The notes under the pieces: generated by a model
The model's input: only the letters and a program-made list of their open reading frames with translations
What the model was told of the DNA's origin: nothing
Databases searched by the model: none
Shown here: positions 18,301-27,282 of the stretch, piece by piece
Position numbering within the stretch: position 1 is the first letter of the stretch
Layout: the number at the start of each line of letters is the position of its first letter
Made by a program: the position numbers and the translations under genes
Assembly (NCBI GenBank): GCA_002410935.1
Contig: DHPM01000007.1
Coordinates: 3,534-67,533, forward strand
Direction: 5' to 3'
DNA from: Caryophanales bacterium UBA5364
Lineage (GTDB): Bacteria > Bacillota_I > Bacilli_A > RF39 > UBA660
DNA: 64,000 nucleotides

Positions 18301-21300
18301 TGATAAATGGCATGGTCATTTATATAATTGGTACAATATTGAAACATTGGAAATTATGTATCCACACTTTATTTCAAGTGTGGATAGTGGGAACTTAGTG
18401 GCTTCGTTAGTAGTTGCTAAAGGGTATTTAGAAAAACATAATCAAAATGAATTAGTAAAAATGGTTAAAGTATTAATAAATAAGACGGATTTTAGTTATT
18501 TATACACAACTACTGATGTTTTTAGTATTGGTTATCATGTTGATCAAGGTCGTATTGAACCATATAACTATAATAAGTTTATGAGTGAAAGCCGTATTAT
18601 GAGTTATATAGCTATTGCTAAAGGAGATGTTCCTAGTAAGCACTGGTTAGGGCTTGATAAAACTTTGATTGCTTATAAAAACAAGAAGGGATTATCTTCG
18701 TGGTCAGGTACATTCTTTGAATATTATATGCCGTTATTATTCATGCCTAGTTATGCTAATACGATTCTCGATGAAGGATATCATTTTGCATATTATGCTC
18801 AAGTTGATTATATGAGACAAGTTAATCCTAATTATCCTTGGGGCATCTCAGAATCAGCTTATAACGAGTTAGATGATGCTCAAAATTATAAATATAAAGC
18901 TTTTGGTATACCACAATTAAGACTACGTGAAGATACAAGTGAAAGAATTGTAATCTCACCATATAGTTCAGCTTTAGCAATTCAACTATTTCCTAAAGAA
19001 GTTATTAAAAATATTAAGAGATTTAAACCGCTTAATATGTTTGGTGAGTATGGCTTATATGAATCGTATGATTTTTCTGATGAAACACCAGTTATGTCAT
19101 ATTATGCTCATCACCAAGCAATGATTTTAGGTAGTTTAACTAACTTTTTAACGAATGGAAGTATTCAATCATATTTCTATTCAGATATTCGTAATCAAGC
19201 AATAAATATGTTAATTAAAGAGAAAGTACAATTAAAACCACATATTAATTATGAGACGATGAAATATAAGAAATATACCTATGAAAAGGAACCTTTCGCT
19301 AATGATATTAGAGTTTTTAATCAAATGTCAAAATTGCCTGAATTGTCAGTATTATCAAATTCTCGTTATAGTGTAATTATTGATGATCGTGGAAACGGAT
19401 ATAGTAAGTATGATCAAATTCGCTTAAATAGATATCGTAAAGTAACCGAAAGAGATTATGGGCAATTTGTCTATATTAAAGATTTACAAACAAATAAGGT
19501 TTGGTCAAATACTTATGCTCCAATGAATATTAAGCCACGTAAATATGAAATTGTGTATGCTTTAGATAATATTAAATTTGTTAGAGCAGATAAAGATGTT
19601 ATTACGACTACTGAAATTGTTGTAACTAAATCACATAATGCTGAGATTAGAAAAATAACATTAAAAAATACTAGTAATAAAGATAAGAAGTTAGAACTAA
19701 CGACTTATACTGAACCAATTCTCGGATTGAATGATGATGATATTGGACATCCTGTTTTCAACAACATGTTTGTTTATAGTGAATACGATGAAAAAACTGA
19801 CTCAATTATTATGCGTCGTAATTTAAGAAATTCAAATATTAATTATTATATGATTAGTCGTTTATTAATTAAAGATCCAATCACTGAATTTGAATATGAG
19901 ACAAATCGTGATAATTTTATAGGTAGGGGGCGTAATACTGATAACCCAATTGCCTTACACAAAAAATTAGGTAACTTTGTAGGAACGACATTAGATCCTA
20001 TCATTAGTTTAAGGAATAAGATTATAATACCTAAAAACAGTGAAAAAACAGTTTATTTAATTACAGGTTTTGGAAAGTCTAAGGAACATGTTTTAAATAT
20101 TGTTAGAACTTATTCAAATAAGCAAGTTATTAATGAAAAAGGATTTGAAACCTCTATTATTATGAGTAATGCAACAAACAAGATGGTTAATATGAGTGCA
20201 AATGATCGTAGATTATATAACACTATGCTTAACTATTTATTACAAACTAATTATATTGTTGTAAGCGATGAAGTCGTCAATAATTTAACTAAAAATACTT
20301 TAAATCAAACTAGTTTATGGGGAATGGGAATATCTGGTGATCGACCAATTATTTTATTAGATATTGCTGACTTAAGTGATTTAAGTTTAGTAAAAGAGTT
20401 ATTACATGCATTTGAATATTATAAAAGTAAAGCTATTTTTGTCGATTTAGTTATCATAAATAGTGAAAATGAAGAACATGCAAAAGTATTAGCAGAAGAA
20501 ATCGAAAATGAAAAATATCATATGTATGCTATTAATAATTTCTTTAATACTCCAGGAACTATCTTTGTTATAGATAGAAAAACAATTAATGAAGATCAAT
20601 ATACCTTGTTGCATACAGTTGCAAGATTAAAAATTAAGAGTAGTCTTCATAATTCACTACAATATTATATTAATGAACTTCAAAAATTAAATACAGTTGA
20701 AACAAAGATTAATGAACAAGAAGTTCCTAGTTTACCAATTCCATATGATAAAAATAAAATTAAATATTTCAATGAGTTTGGTGGATTTATTAATAATGGT
20801 AGGGATTACTTAATTGTAGAACCAAACACTCCAACTGCTTGGAGTAATGTTATTTCTAATAAAAACTTTGGTACCATTGTAACCAATAATAATTGTGGTT
20901 TTACATATGCCCACAATAGTCGTGAATATAAATTAACCTCTTGGACGAATGACACCTTAGTTAATGATTATTCTGAAGGATTTAAAATAAATGATAAAAA
21001 AATTAACTTTAGTCAAGTAAAATTTGGGTTTGGTTATAGTGAATTTATCGGTAACTTTAAACGAATTGATTTAAATTTAACACAATTTGTTGCTAAGAAA
21101 GATAACGTTAAATTTTATAAAATGACTTTAAAAAATAATGCTGCTCGTAAGCAACGAATTATTTTAAAATTTTGGCTTAACCCTAATTTAGGTTTTTCAG
21201 AAGAAAAAACAGGTCGTTATTTATTAAGTGAGTTTAATGATATAAATAACTACTTAAGTATTAGAAATGTTTATAGTCAAAAATTTAGTGATTTATATGC

Positions 21301-23020
21301 TTATATGTCAAGTACTGAGAAGATTGAAAATGCTGTTCTTAATAATCTGTTATTTAAAGAGATTGAAGTAGATTTTTATTTAAATGAAAAAGAGGAAAAG
21401 GAAATAGCCTTCACTCTTGGTAGTGCATCTAAAGATGACTTAGATTCATTAGTAAAAAAATATCAAAGTATCGGTAAAATTAATCAAGAATTACTTGATG
21501 TTAAAAACAATTGGAATGATGTTTTAAATGTTGTTCAAGTAAAAACGCCTGAAGATAGCTTTAATTATATGGTAAATGGATGGACACTTTATCAAACACT
21601 TGCTTCTAGGCTTCAAGCACGTGCTGGATTCTATCAAGTAGGAGGAGCATTTGGATTTCGTGACCAATTACAAGATTCTATGAATGTATGTAGTATTAAC
21701 CCAGATATCACTAGAAAACAAATTTTATTTAATGCAGCACACCAATTTGCCGAAGGAGACGTTCTTCACTGGTGGCATCCTAAATTAGATATTGGACTTC
21801 GTTCGTTATATAAGGATGATTATTTATGGTTAATTTATGCTGTGTGTGAATACTTGAAAATAACTGAAGACTTTAGTATTTTAGATGAACAAGTACCATT
21901 TATTAAAGGTTTAAGTTTAGGACCTAATGAACATGAAAAATTAATTGATTATTCAGTAAGTGAAGAGTCATCATCAATTTATGAACGCTGTTTATTAATA
22001 ATTGATAAAGTTATGAATGAACTTGGAACCAATGGGATACCACTAATGGGTGGTGGCGACTGGAATGACGGAATGAATAAAATAGGTGCTAAAGGTAAAG
22101 GAACTAGTGTTTGGTTAGGATTTTTCTCGCATCTATTGATCGAACAATTTATGGTTTATGCTGAAAAATATGATAGCAAGATTGATTTAAAGAAGTATCA
22201 AGACTTTAATATTAAATTAAGAAAATCATTAAGAAAAGTAGCATGGGATGGGAAATATTATTTAAGAGCTTTCTTTGATAATGGTCGTCCTGTTGGGTCA
22301 CACTTAAATGATGAATGTGCCATTGATTTATTATCACAAAGTTTTGCCATTTTATCAGGAATAGCTGATGAAAAACAAATAGAATCAATGCTAGATGAAG
22401 TAGAAACTAAATTAGTTGATCGTGACTTAAAAATCATTAAATTATTAACACCACCTTTTGCTAATAGTAAAGATTATCCAGGTTATATTATGGATTATCC
22501 AAAAGGAATTCGTGAAAATGGTGGACAATATACACATTCTGTTGCATGGTATATTCAGGCTTTATTAAAACTAGGTAAAAATGATTTAGCTTTTGAACAT
22601 TATCAAATGGTTAATCCAATTAATAGGACTAAGACCAAAGAGGATGCCCTTAAATATAAAGTCGAACCATATGTCTTTGTGGCGGACATTTATAGTAATG
22701 AAAGCTTTGCTGGACAAGGTGGCTGGAGCTGGTATACAGGTACAAGTGGATGGTTTTATAAAGTTGCATTAGTAGAAATCCTTGGTTTTAATTTAAGAGG
22801 TAATAAACTTTATATTACTCCTAATGTTCCAACTACTTGGACCAATTATGAAATTACTTATCAGTATAAAGAAACTATTTATGAAATTAAAGTTGAATTA
22901 AAAAATATTGCTGATGAGATAATATTAGATAATCAAGGTGTCAAAACTAATTATATTGAATTAGTAAATGATAAGAAAAAACATTATGTAATAGTAAAGA
23001 TTGGAGAAAAAAATGATTAA
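15356..23020 (+). CDS. Cyclic beta-1,2-glucan synthase-like protein (GT84-glycoamylase-like-GH94)
   Basis: A 2554-residue membrane enzyme, the largest gene here. Order: N-terminal helical region (~1-300); two membrane segments (~315-370); a GT84-type glycosyltransferase (~390-700) with ITLDVDTELGIG and SRWARGDMQ; four more membrane segments (~715-885); a glycoamylase-like/transglycosylase region (~900-1330) with TSPTNIGLSLVS and GHLYNWYN; beta-sandwich regions; and a C-terminal GH94 phosphorylase-like domain (~2040-2520) with FGFRDQLQDS, HWWHPKLD and GGGDWNDGMN. This is the layout of NdvB/ChvB/Cgs, which build cyclic beta-1,2-glucan from UDP-glucose at the membrane (family size ~2800). It overlaps pgi by 8 bases. 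Enzyme class is secure; the exact product is inferred. Confidence 0.85.
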   Translation: MIVSNEFRKIRKHYNKLIKMINNHFFVGIINEWIIDNYYLLLEQKGTIKRFVKDKKLYIYTTKYFDMYKVFKDILDKYNYKINEKIIIKEVLDYQKRSGYNLKYKELSIIPLVIKTLLLKEVAIICDQESTKLKDKKEVKKIINELKVELLNNEIISLEDMIDLNKTSDYAIVYFNEQLKELGVHSNLIFKQFNCLLEKNNRVMLDVINDVHLKNTESNILINNIFLSLKETNLFVMENIYEQTNDVEKLLQEDDLYSSMTLETKTLIRQHLLKRARKEKVTADFLVKDIMDDYGNISKGIAKAKSRKPFKVYVYIGCILLLTIIFSYYLSSYLTSYRLVGFLVLLIPISELVIIVIQKIFLKFFRPQPLPKLNFSKGIPSNHKTMVVIPTIIKNEEKIREVFKSLEKYYLINRTKNLYFTLLGDTFENKEEEHENDSKIVSFGVSEVERLNQKYGKNIFNFIYRRRKYNEGEGTWLGFERKRGALLHFNDLLLGNMTESEQEEWFKVHTFHNFHHKIKYVITLDVDTELGIGSALKLVGTMAHPLNRPVLNEEKNKVIAGYGILQPRISLEVEASNKSLFSQIYAGVGGFDPYSSLYPNFYQDAFNEGTFYGKGIYDLEVYQQVLKNRFPNNLILSHDLVEGNYLHAGNVSDVDLVDGFPSKFLVDASRRSRWARGDMQIIGWLGNKVKNVNQEKENNPITLLGKWKIFDNIRRGLVYISLLLILLLSLNSNIIYPGWWLLFIILIYILPVIIQIIDNFAISRISFSSLKYYRLLVFGYRALILRAITELATIPYNAYLYLNSFIRSIYRMTISKKHLLNWVTADDAAKLVKTNMSNTFRQFWMNILVAALLILSAFLSNDYQVLKVVVAFIFILGPVITYFLSKDLILNKNKINSEDTEFLNDLAEKTWNFFKDNLTPENNYLIPDNYQENRDVKADVKTSPTNIGLSLVSIISAAELNFITNKEAIRLLKEVITTIRKLDKWHGHLYNWYNIETLEIMYPHFISSVDSGNLVASLVVAKGYLEKHNQNELVKMVKVLINKTDFSYLYTTTDVFSIGYHVDQGRIEPYNYNKFMSESRIMSYIAIAKGDVPSKHWLGLDKTLIAYKNKKGLSSWSGTFFEYYMPLLFMPSYANTILDEGYHFAYYAQVDYMRQVNPNYPWGISESAYNELDDAQNYKYKAFGIPQLRLREDTSERIVISPYSSALAIQLFPKEVIKNIKRFKPLNMFGEYGLYESYDFSDETPVMSYYAHHQAMILGSLTNFLTNGSIQSYFYSDIRNQAINMLIKEKVQLKPHINYETMKYKKYTYEKEPFANDIRVFNQMSKLPELSVLSNSRYSVIIDDRGNGYSKYDQIRLNRYRKVTERDYGQFVYIKDLQTNKVWSNTYAPMNIKPRKYEIVYALDNIKFVRADKDVITTTEIVVTKSHNAEIRKITLKNTSNKDKKLELTTYTEPILGLNDDDIGHPVFNNMFVYSEYDEKTDSIIMRRNLRNSNINYYMISRLLIKDPITEFEYETNRDNFIGRGRNTDNPIALHKKLGNFVGTTLDPIISLRNKIIIPKNSEKTVYLITGFGKSKEHVLNIVRTYSNKQVINEKGFETSIIMSNATNKMVNMSANDRRLYNTMLNYLLQTNYIVVSDEVVNNLTKNTLNQTSLWGMGISGDRPIILLDIADLSDLSLVKELLHAFEYYKSKAIFVDLVIINSENEEHAKVLAEEIENEKYHMYAINNFFNTPGTIFVIDRKTINEDQYTLLHTVARLKIKSSLHNSLQYYINELQKLNTVETKINEQEVPSLPIPYDKNKIKYFNEFGGFINNGRDYLIVEPNTPTAWSNVISNKNFGTIVTNNNCGFTYAHNSREYKLTSWTNDTLVNDYSEGFKINDKKINFSQVKFGFGYSEFIGNFKRIDLNLTQFVAKKDNVKFYKMTLKNNAARKQRIILKFWLNPNLGFSEEKTGRYLLSEFNDINNYLSIRNVYSQKFSDLYAYMSSTEKIENAVLNNLLFKEIEVDFYLNEKEEKEIAFTLGSASKDDLDSLVKKYQSIGKINQELLDVKNNWNDVLNVVQVKTPEDSFNYMVNGWTLYQTLASRLQARAGFYQVGGAFGFRDQLQDSMNVCSINPDITRKQILFNAAHQFAEGDVLHWWHPKLDIGLRSLYKDDYLWLIYAVCEYLKITEDFSILDEQVPFIKGLSLGPNEHEKLIDYSVSEESSSIYERCLLIIDKVMNELGTNGIPLMGGGDWNDGMNKIGAKGKGTSVWLGFFSHLLIEQFMVYAEKYDSKIDLKKYQDFNIKLRKSLRKVAWDGKYYLRAFFDNGRPVGSHLNDECAIDLLSQSFAILSGIADEKQIESMLDEVETKLVDRDLKIIKLLTPPFANSKDYPGYIMDYPKGIRENGGQYTHSVAWYIQALLKLGKNDLAFEHYQMVNPINRTKTKEDALKYKVEPYVFVADIYSNESFAGQGGWSWYTGTSGWFYKVALVEILGFNLRGNKLYITPNVPTTWTNYEITYQYKETIYEIKVELKNIADEIILDNQGVKTNYIELVNDKKKHYVIVKIGEKND

Positions 23021-24215
23021 GTTTGATTTTAATACTTATATGAAAACATTATCTAATAAAACAGAATATAATCCTAAAATAGACGAAATAACTCGTTTAT
23101 TAGAAACAGGTACATCGATGAATGATTGGTATGATTTAGATAAATGTATTACACCTGATGTCATTGAAGACGTTATTAAGACAAGTAAAAATATTCGTGA
23201 TAATTGTGATGTTTTTATTGTTATCGGAGTAGGTGGTTCATCTTTAGGAGCTAAAGCTATTACTGATGCCTTTAAGCCTTACTTAAAAAAGGATAAACCA
23301 GAAATAATCTTTATAGGGCAATCACTATCATCTACTTACTTAACTGAGTTATTAGAGTACATTAGTGATAAAGAAATTATGATAAATGTAATTTCTAAAT
23401 CAGGAACAACTTTTGAAACTAATTTATATTTTGAATATTTATATAATGAATTATGTAAAATATATGATAAAGATGAACTTAATAAAAAGATTATTATAAC
23501 TACTGATGCTAAAGAAGGTATCCTTAGAGAATTAGTAAATAAAGAAGGTTATAAATCATTTGTTTTACCAAGTAATATTGGTGGACGTTATTCAGTAATG
23601 ACAGTAGTTGGCCTTCTTCCTATTGCTGTTGCTGGTATTGACATTAATGAAATGATTCAAGGAGCAAAGTCTTTAGACAAAAAAATAGCATTTGATTATG
23701 CCGTTATTAGGGATCTTTTATATAAAGATGGAAAAATGATTGAATCATTTACTATTTATGAACCAAAATTACAATCATTTGTTGAATGGATTAAACAACT
23801 ATTAGCTGAAACACAAGGAAAAGATGGTAAGGCAATATTCCCAGTTGCTACGCTTAATACTGGTGACTTACATTCTTTAGGTCAATATTACCAAGAAGGT
23901 AGTAAAATCTTATTTGAAACCGTCATTAATATTGAACATAGTATTGATGTTAATATACCTAAATATAATAAGAATTTAGATGATATTAATGCTATGGTTA
24001 GTAGACAAGTCGCTATTTCACATATGAAAAATACTACTTATAGTAACTATGTATCAATGGATACTTTAACTCCATTTAATATGGGCTTGTTAATTTATTT
24101 CTTTGAAATAGCAGCAGCAGCAGGGGCTTACTTATTAGATGTTAATCCATTTGATCAACCAGGGGTAAATGAATATAAAAAATTAGTAACAAAGGAGCTA
24201 GATATTAATGATTAA
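23013..24215 (+). CDS. pgi: Glucose-6-phosphate isomerase
   Basis: A 400-residue enzyme that interconverts glucose-6-P and fructose-6-P. Motifs are VIGVGGSSLGAKAI, the phosphate loop VISKSGTTFETN, GGRYSVMTVVGLLP and the end QPGVNEYK with the catalytic Lys. It is the short Firmicute/archaeal-type isomerase. ATG 23013 overlaps the glucan-synthase stop by 8 bases; an in-frame TTG at 23001 is unlikely. The 3-prime end overlaps the next gene by 8 bases too, so the three genes form one translationally coupled operon. It is odd to find a core glycolysis gene on a recombinase-bounded segment. Confidence 0.93.
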   Translation: MIKFDFNTYMKTLSNKTEYNPKIDEITRLLETGTSMNDWYDLDKCITPDVIEDVIKTSKNIRDNCDVFIVIGVGGSSLGAKAITDAFKPYLKKDKPEIIFIGQSLSSTYLTELLEYISDKEIMINVISKSGTTFETNLYFEYLYNELCKIYDKDELNKKIIITTDAKEGILRELVNKEGYKSFVLPSNIGGRYSVMTVVGLLPIAVAGIDINEMIQGAKSLDKKIAFDYAVIRDLLYKDGKMIESFTIYEPKLQSFVEWIKQLLAETQGKDGKAIFPVATLNTGDLHSLGQYYQEGSKILFETVINIEHSIDVNIPKYNKNLDDINAMVSRQVAISHMKNTTYSNYVSMDTLTPFNMGLLIYFFEIAAAAGAYLLDVNPFDQPGVNEYKKLVTKELDIND

Positions 24216-25581
24216 AATAAACCCATTAATCTTTAGAGCTTATGACATAAGAGGAATATATCCAACTGATATTAATGAAGATAATACTTATATATTAGGT
24301 CGTAGCTTTGGGACCTATATTAGTAAATTGGGCTTTACAGAAGCACTAATTGGTTATGATAACCGATTATCTTCTCCTGCCTTACGCGATTCACTTATTA
24401 GTGGCATTACTAGTACAGGAATAAATGTTGTTGACTTAGGTTTAGTTACCACTCCAATGTTTTATTACGCTAGATACAATCTAAATATTTGGTCAGGGAT
24501 TATGATTACAGCTAGTCATAATCCAAGTGATCATAATGGTTTTAAAATATCATTCACTGAAATTGGTAATGCCCTTGGAGAGGAAATTAAAGACTTTTAT
24601 AATTTCACTTTAAAGGGAGAATTTATTGATGGTAATGGTACCGTTAAAACTTATAATATTAAAGATAAGTATATGGAACTTATTAAGAGTTCGCTTAATT
24701 TTGGAGAAAAGAGATTAAAAATTGCTGTTGATTGTGGTAATGGGACAACATCTATTGTTATTAAAAAAATACTTGACCAATTACCAATTGATTATAAATT
24801 AATGTATGCTGAAAGTGATCCAACCTTCCCTAATCATCATCCAGATCCTTCGGTACCAGATAATTTAAAGGATCTTCAAAAGGAAGTTATTGAATCAAAT
24901 TGTGATTTAGGTATTGCTTTAGATGCTGATGGTGACCGAATAGGGATAGTTGATAACTTAGGAAATATTATTAGTAGTGACCTATATATGATTGTTATGT
25001 ATCGCTTCTTAAAAGATAAATTGGAGAATAAAACAGCTTTATATGATGTTAAATGTTCAAAATCATTAATTGATGAACTGGATAAACTAGGATATAATCA
25101 TATTATGAATCGAACTGGTAACTCGTACTTTTATCGTAAAATTAATCAAGATAATATTGGATTTGGTGGCGAGTATTCAGGACATATCTTCTTCAAAGAT
25201 AGATTCCCAGGTTTTGATGATGGTATATACGCCGGACTTAGAATGGCTGAAGTGTTATCGGTAACCGGTAAAACAATCAGTGAGTTATTAGAAGGTATTA
25301 ATCAATATTATTCAACACCTGAAATTAAGGTACCAGTTAAAGAAGAACATAAATTCCAAGTGATTGATGAGATAAAAGAATATTTAAATAATAATCATCA
25401 ACCATTTAAGGATATTGACGGAGTTAGAATTGAAAATGATGACTTTTGGGTATTGATAAGGGCATCTAATACAACTCCTTATCTAACTGTTCGTTTTGAA
25501 GCTAACACTGATTCATTATTAAATAGTATTCAAGAAAAGTATTTAGATATAATTAATAATATAATTCACAAGGATAATTAA
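24208..25581 (+). CDS. Phosphoglucomutase/phosphomannomutase
   Basis: A 457-residue alpha-D-phosphohexomutase of the AlgC/ManB type. It begins FRAYDIRGIYPTDI; the phosphoserine loop is TASHNPSDHNGFK (~residues 100-112), the metal loop DADGDRIG, the sugar loop GGEYSGHIFF and the phosphate loop RASNTTPYLTVRFE. It converts glucose-6-P to glucose-1-P (or the mannose pair). Coupling with pgi and the glucan synthase suggests it feeds UDP-glucose through GalU (30704). A terminator follows, and its hairpin is shared with the convergent truncated ATPase. Confidence 0.9.
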   Translation: MIKINPLIFRAYDIRGIYPTDINEDNTYILGRSFGTYISKLGFTEALIGYDNRLSSPALRDSLISGITSTGINVVDLGLVTTPMFYYARYNLNIWSGIMITASHNPSDHNGFKISFTEIGNALGEEIKDFYNFTLKGEFIDGNGTVKTYNIKDKYMELIKSSLNFGEKRLKIAVDCGNGTTSIVIKKILDQLPIDYKLMYAESDPTFPNHHPDPSVPDNLKDLQKEVIESNCDLGIALDADGDRIGIVDNLGNIISSDLYMIVMYRFLKDKLENKTALYDVKCSKSLIDELDKLGYNHIMNRTGNSYFYRKINQDNIGFGGEYSGHIFFKDRFPGFDDGIYAGLRMAEVLSVTGKTISELLEGINQYYSTPEIKVPVKEEHKFQVIDEIKEYLNNNHQPFKDIDGVRIENDDFWVLIRASNTTPYLTVRFEANTDSLLNSIQEKYLDIINNIIHKDN

Positions 25582-25596
25582 TAATTATCCTTTTTT
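25570..25596 (+). terminator. Terminator of the glucan operon at the island right end
   Basis: AAGGATAATT (25570-25579), loop AAT, AATTATCCTT (25583-25592), then Ts. The minus-strand ATPase fragment reads its last codons and stop through this hairpin, showing that its tail is island DNA. Confidence 0.82.
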
Positions 25597-26195
25597 GTTA
25601 TACTTATTTGGTATATTGCTTCTGCTAGGTCATGTGTGACCATAATAACGCTTTTACCCTCGCTCTTTATGATTTTAAAAACATCATCAGAGACTGCTAA
25701 TCTAGTTTGATAATCTAAAGCTGAAAAGGGTTCATCAAGCAATAAAATATCTGGTTTGGTAGCTAGTGTTCTAATTAAAGCTACCCTTTGACGCATTCCA
25801 CCTGATAAATTCGGTGGATAACTATTTATAAATTTTGATAAGCCATAGGTATTTAAAAGTTTTAAGACATAGTTTTTAGTTTCATCATTTAAGTTATGAT
25901 TTATTTCTAGTCCTAGTAAACAGTTATCTAAAACAGTACGCCATTCAAATAACGAATCTTGCTGAAGCATGTAACCAATTTTAGTATTCTCACGGAATTT
26001 AATATCACCATCTGTTTTTTCTTCTAACCCACAAAGAATCGAAAGAATGGTACTTTTTCCACAACCACTAGGACCTACAATAGCAACAAATTCACCATCT
26101 GACATAGTAAAAGAAAAATTATCAACAGCTAATGTTTCATCTCTACTAGTGTGATAAATTTTCCTTAAATTCTCAATCTTTAAAATTTTTTTCAT
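25578..26195 (-). pseudogene. NitT/TauT ABC ATPase, 5-prime part truncated by the island
   Basis: 205 codons from ATG 26195. Walker A GPSGCGKST, Q-loop YMLQQDSLFEWRTV, signature LSGGMRQR, Walker B ILLLDEPFSALD and H-loop MVTHDLAEAI are all present. After the H-loop the native sequence ends and about ten island-derived codons (YQISITKKDNY) run into the terminator. Family members are ~250 residues, so about 54 C-terminal residues are missing; they lie at 13391-13570. The nucleotide-binding core is complete, so residual function cannot be excluded. The start overlaps the binding-protein stop by 4 bases. Confidence 0.82.
25618..25640. other. Right island junction (candidate attR)
   Basis: Contains GCTTC (25618-25622) and ATGTGTGAC (25632-25640). 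ATPase 5-prime coding sequence lies to the right and island DNA to the left. See the left junction at 13560-13588. Confidence 0.5.
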
Positions 26196-27181
26196 TTTTT
26201 AGCGTAAGTATTATTTACTAATTTGTCATATGGCACATTTTTCTCTAATTCATTTGCTGCTTTCATAATGGTTTGAACGTGGTTAAAGTTATCTTCTTCA
26301 ATATATGTCGTATCAAACCATGAATCGATACTTTTATATCTTTCCACAATTTTAACTAAGTCATTCATTGAAGTATCTGGGAAATAATCGATAATTACTT
26401 CAGCAATTTTTTCCGGTTTATTATTATGAACATAATCTAATCCTTTTTGAATACCTTTTACAAATCCTTCAATTACTTCAGGATTATTTTCAATATAACT
26501 TTTTCTTGCATTATAAGCAGTATATGGTACAACCCCACCTAGTTCACCAACTGATGCGACAACATATCCATAACCTTGTTTTTCAATGCTTAAGGCATTA
26601 GGTTCAAATAAAGTTACAAAGTCACCAATACCACCAATAAATGCACCACTCATGGCAGCAAAAGCAATACTTGTATCAATATCTAAATCTTTTACCGGAT
26701 GGATACCATGTTCTTTTAATGCCCATTCAAAGGTCATTTCTGGCATACCACCTTTTCTTCCCCCAATTACACTTTTCCCTTTCAAATCATTTAAAGTAAA
26801 ATTATCATATTTCTTTCTTGAAACTAAGAAACTACCATCACGTTTAGTTAAACCAGCAAAATTAACTAGATAATCCTTTTCTCCTTGTTGATAAACATAA
26901 ATTGAAGCTTCACTACCACAAAAACCAATATTAACATCACCTGATAAAACAGCAGCTGAAACCTTATCAGCACCAGGTACTAAAATAAGTTCTACATCTA
27001 GTCCTTCATCTTCAAAATATCCTAGACTATGAGCAACATATTGTGGAGCATAAAAAATACTATGAGTTACTTCTGCAACCTTAACATCTTTTAAGTCACT
27101 TTTTTCTTTATTAAAAAAGAGAAAATATCCACCAACTAAAACAACAATTAAAGCAGGAATAACGTATATATATGCTTTCAA
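26192..27181 (-). CDS. NitT/TauT (NMT1/THI5-like) ABC substrate-binding protein
   Basis: About 329 residues. I take TTG 27181 as start because AAAGGAG lies 8 bases upstream; an in-frame ATG at 27202 would place that ribosome site inside the gene. An N-terminal hydrophobic segment (YVIPALIVVLVGGYFLFF) acts as anchor or signal; there is no lipobox Cys. The body shows the NMT1-like pattern: FYAPQYVAHSLGYFEDEGLD, LSGDVNIGFCGSEA and GGRKGGMPEMTFEWAL. It is the first gene of the operon with the split ATPase and the permease at 12610. Ligand unknown; thiamine precursors, sulfonates or similar are options. Confidence 0.85.
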   Translation of the reverse strand: MKAYIYVIPALIVVLVGGYFLFFNKEKSDLKDVKVAEVTHSIFYAPQYVAHSLGYFEDEGLDVELILVPGADKVSAAVLSGDVNIGFCGSEASIYVYQQGEKDYLVNFAGLTKRDGSFLVSRKKYDNFTLNDLKGKSVIGGRKGGMPEMTFEWALKEHGIHPVKDLDIDTSIAFAAMSGAFIGGIGDFVTLFEPNALSIEKQGYGYVVASVGELGGVVPYTAYNARKSYIENNPEVIEGFVKGIQKGLDYVHNNKPEKIAEVIIDYFPDTSMNDLVKIVERYKSIDSWFDTTYIEEDNFNHVQTIMKAANELEKNVPYDKLVNNTYAKK

Positions 27182-27282
27182 AATAAACTCTCCTTTCATC
27201 ATTTTATTATATTCAAATAGTTATTTATGGTGCTGGGAATATAGTCGCAAGTTATGTTATAATATTACTAGGCGGTGATAAA

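Larger units (their letters stand above)
13560..25622 (+). mobile_element. 12.06-kb serine-recombinase island inserted in an ABC ATPase gene
   Basis: The distance between the two GCTTC copies is 12,058 bases. Inside, all genes are on the plus strand, opposite to the disrupted operon: a 41-aa ORF, a large serine recombinase, the glucan synthase, pgi and a phosphohexomutase. The recombinase lies at one end next to the junction, as in serine-recombinase integrative elements. Binding protein and ATPase N-part lie on the right, ATPase C-part and permease on the left, in the order expected for one interrupted operon. No conjugation, replication or phage structural gene is present, so it is probably a mobilised cargo element or remnant. 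Confidence 0.72.

Noticed and set aside
13606-25635. TCATGT as the island crossover core (present near both ends)
   Set aside because: Joining the flanks there brings stop codons into the ATPase frame, whereas GAAGC/GCTTC restores the gene exactly.
25578-26195. Treating the 205-aa ATPase as a complete normal gene
   Set aside because: It ends in island-derived codons inside a terminator hairpin, and the missing C-terminal part is found at the other end of the island next to its permease.
26586-26873. Plus-strand 95-codon ORF within the binding-protein gene
   Set aside because: Antisense shadow; the minus-strand frame has clear family motifs.
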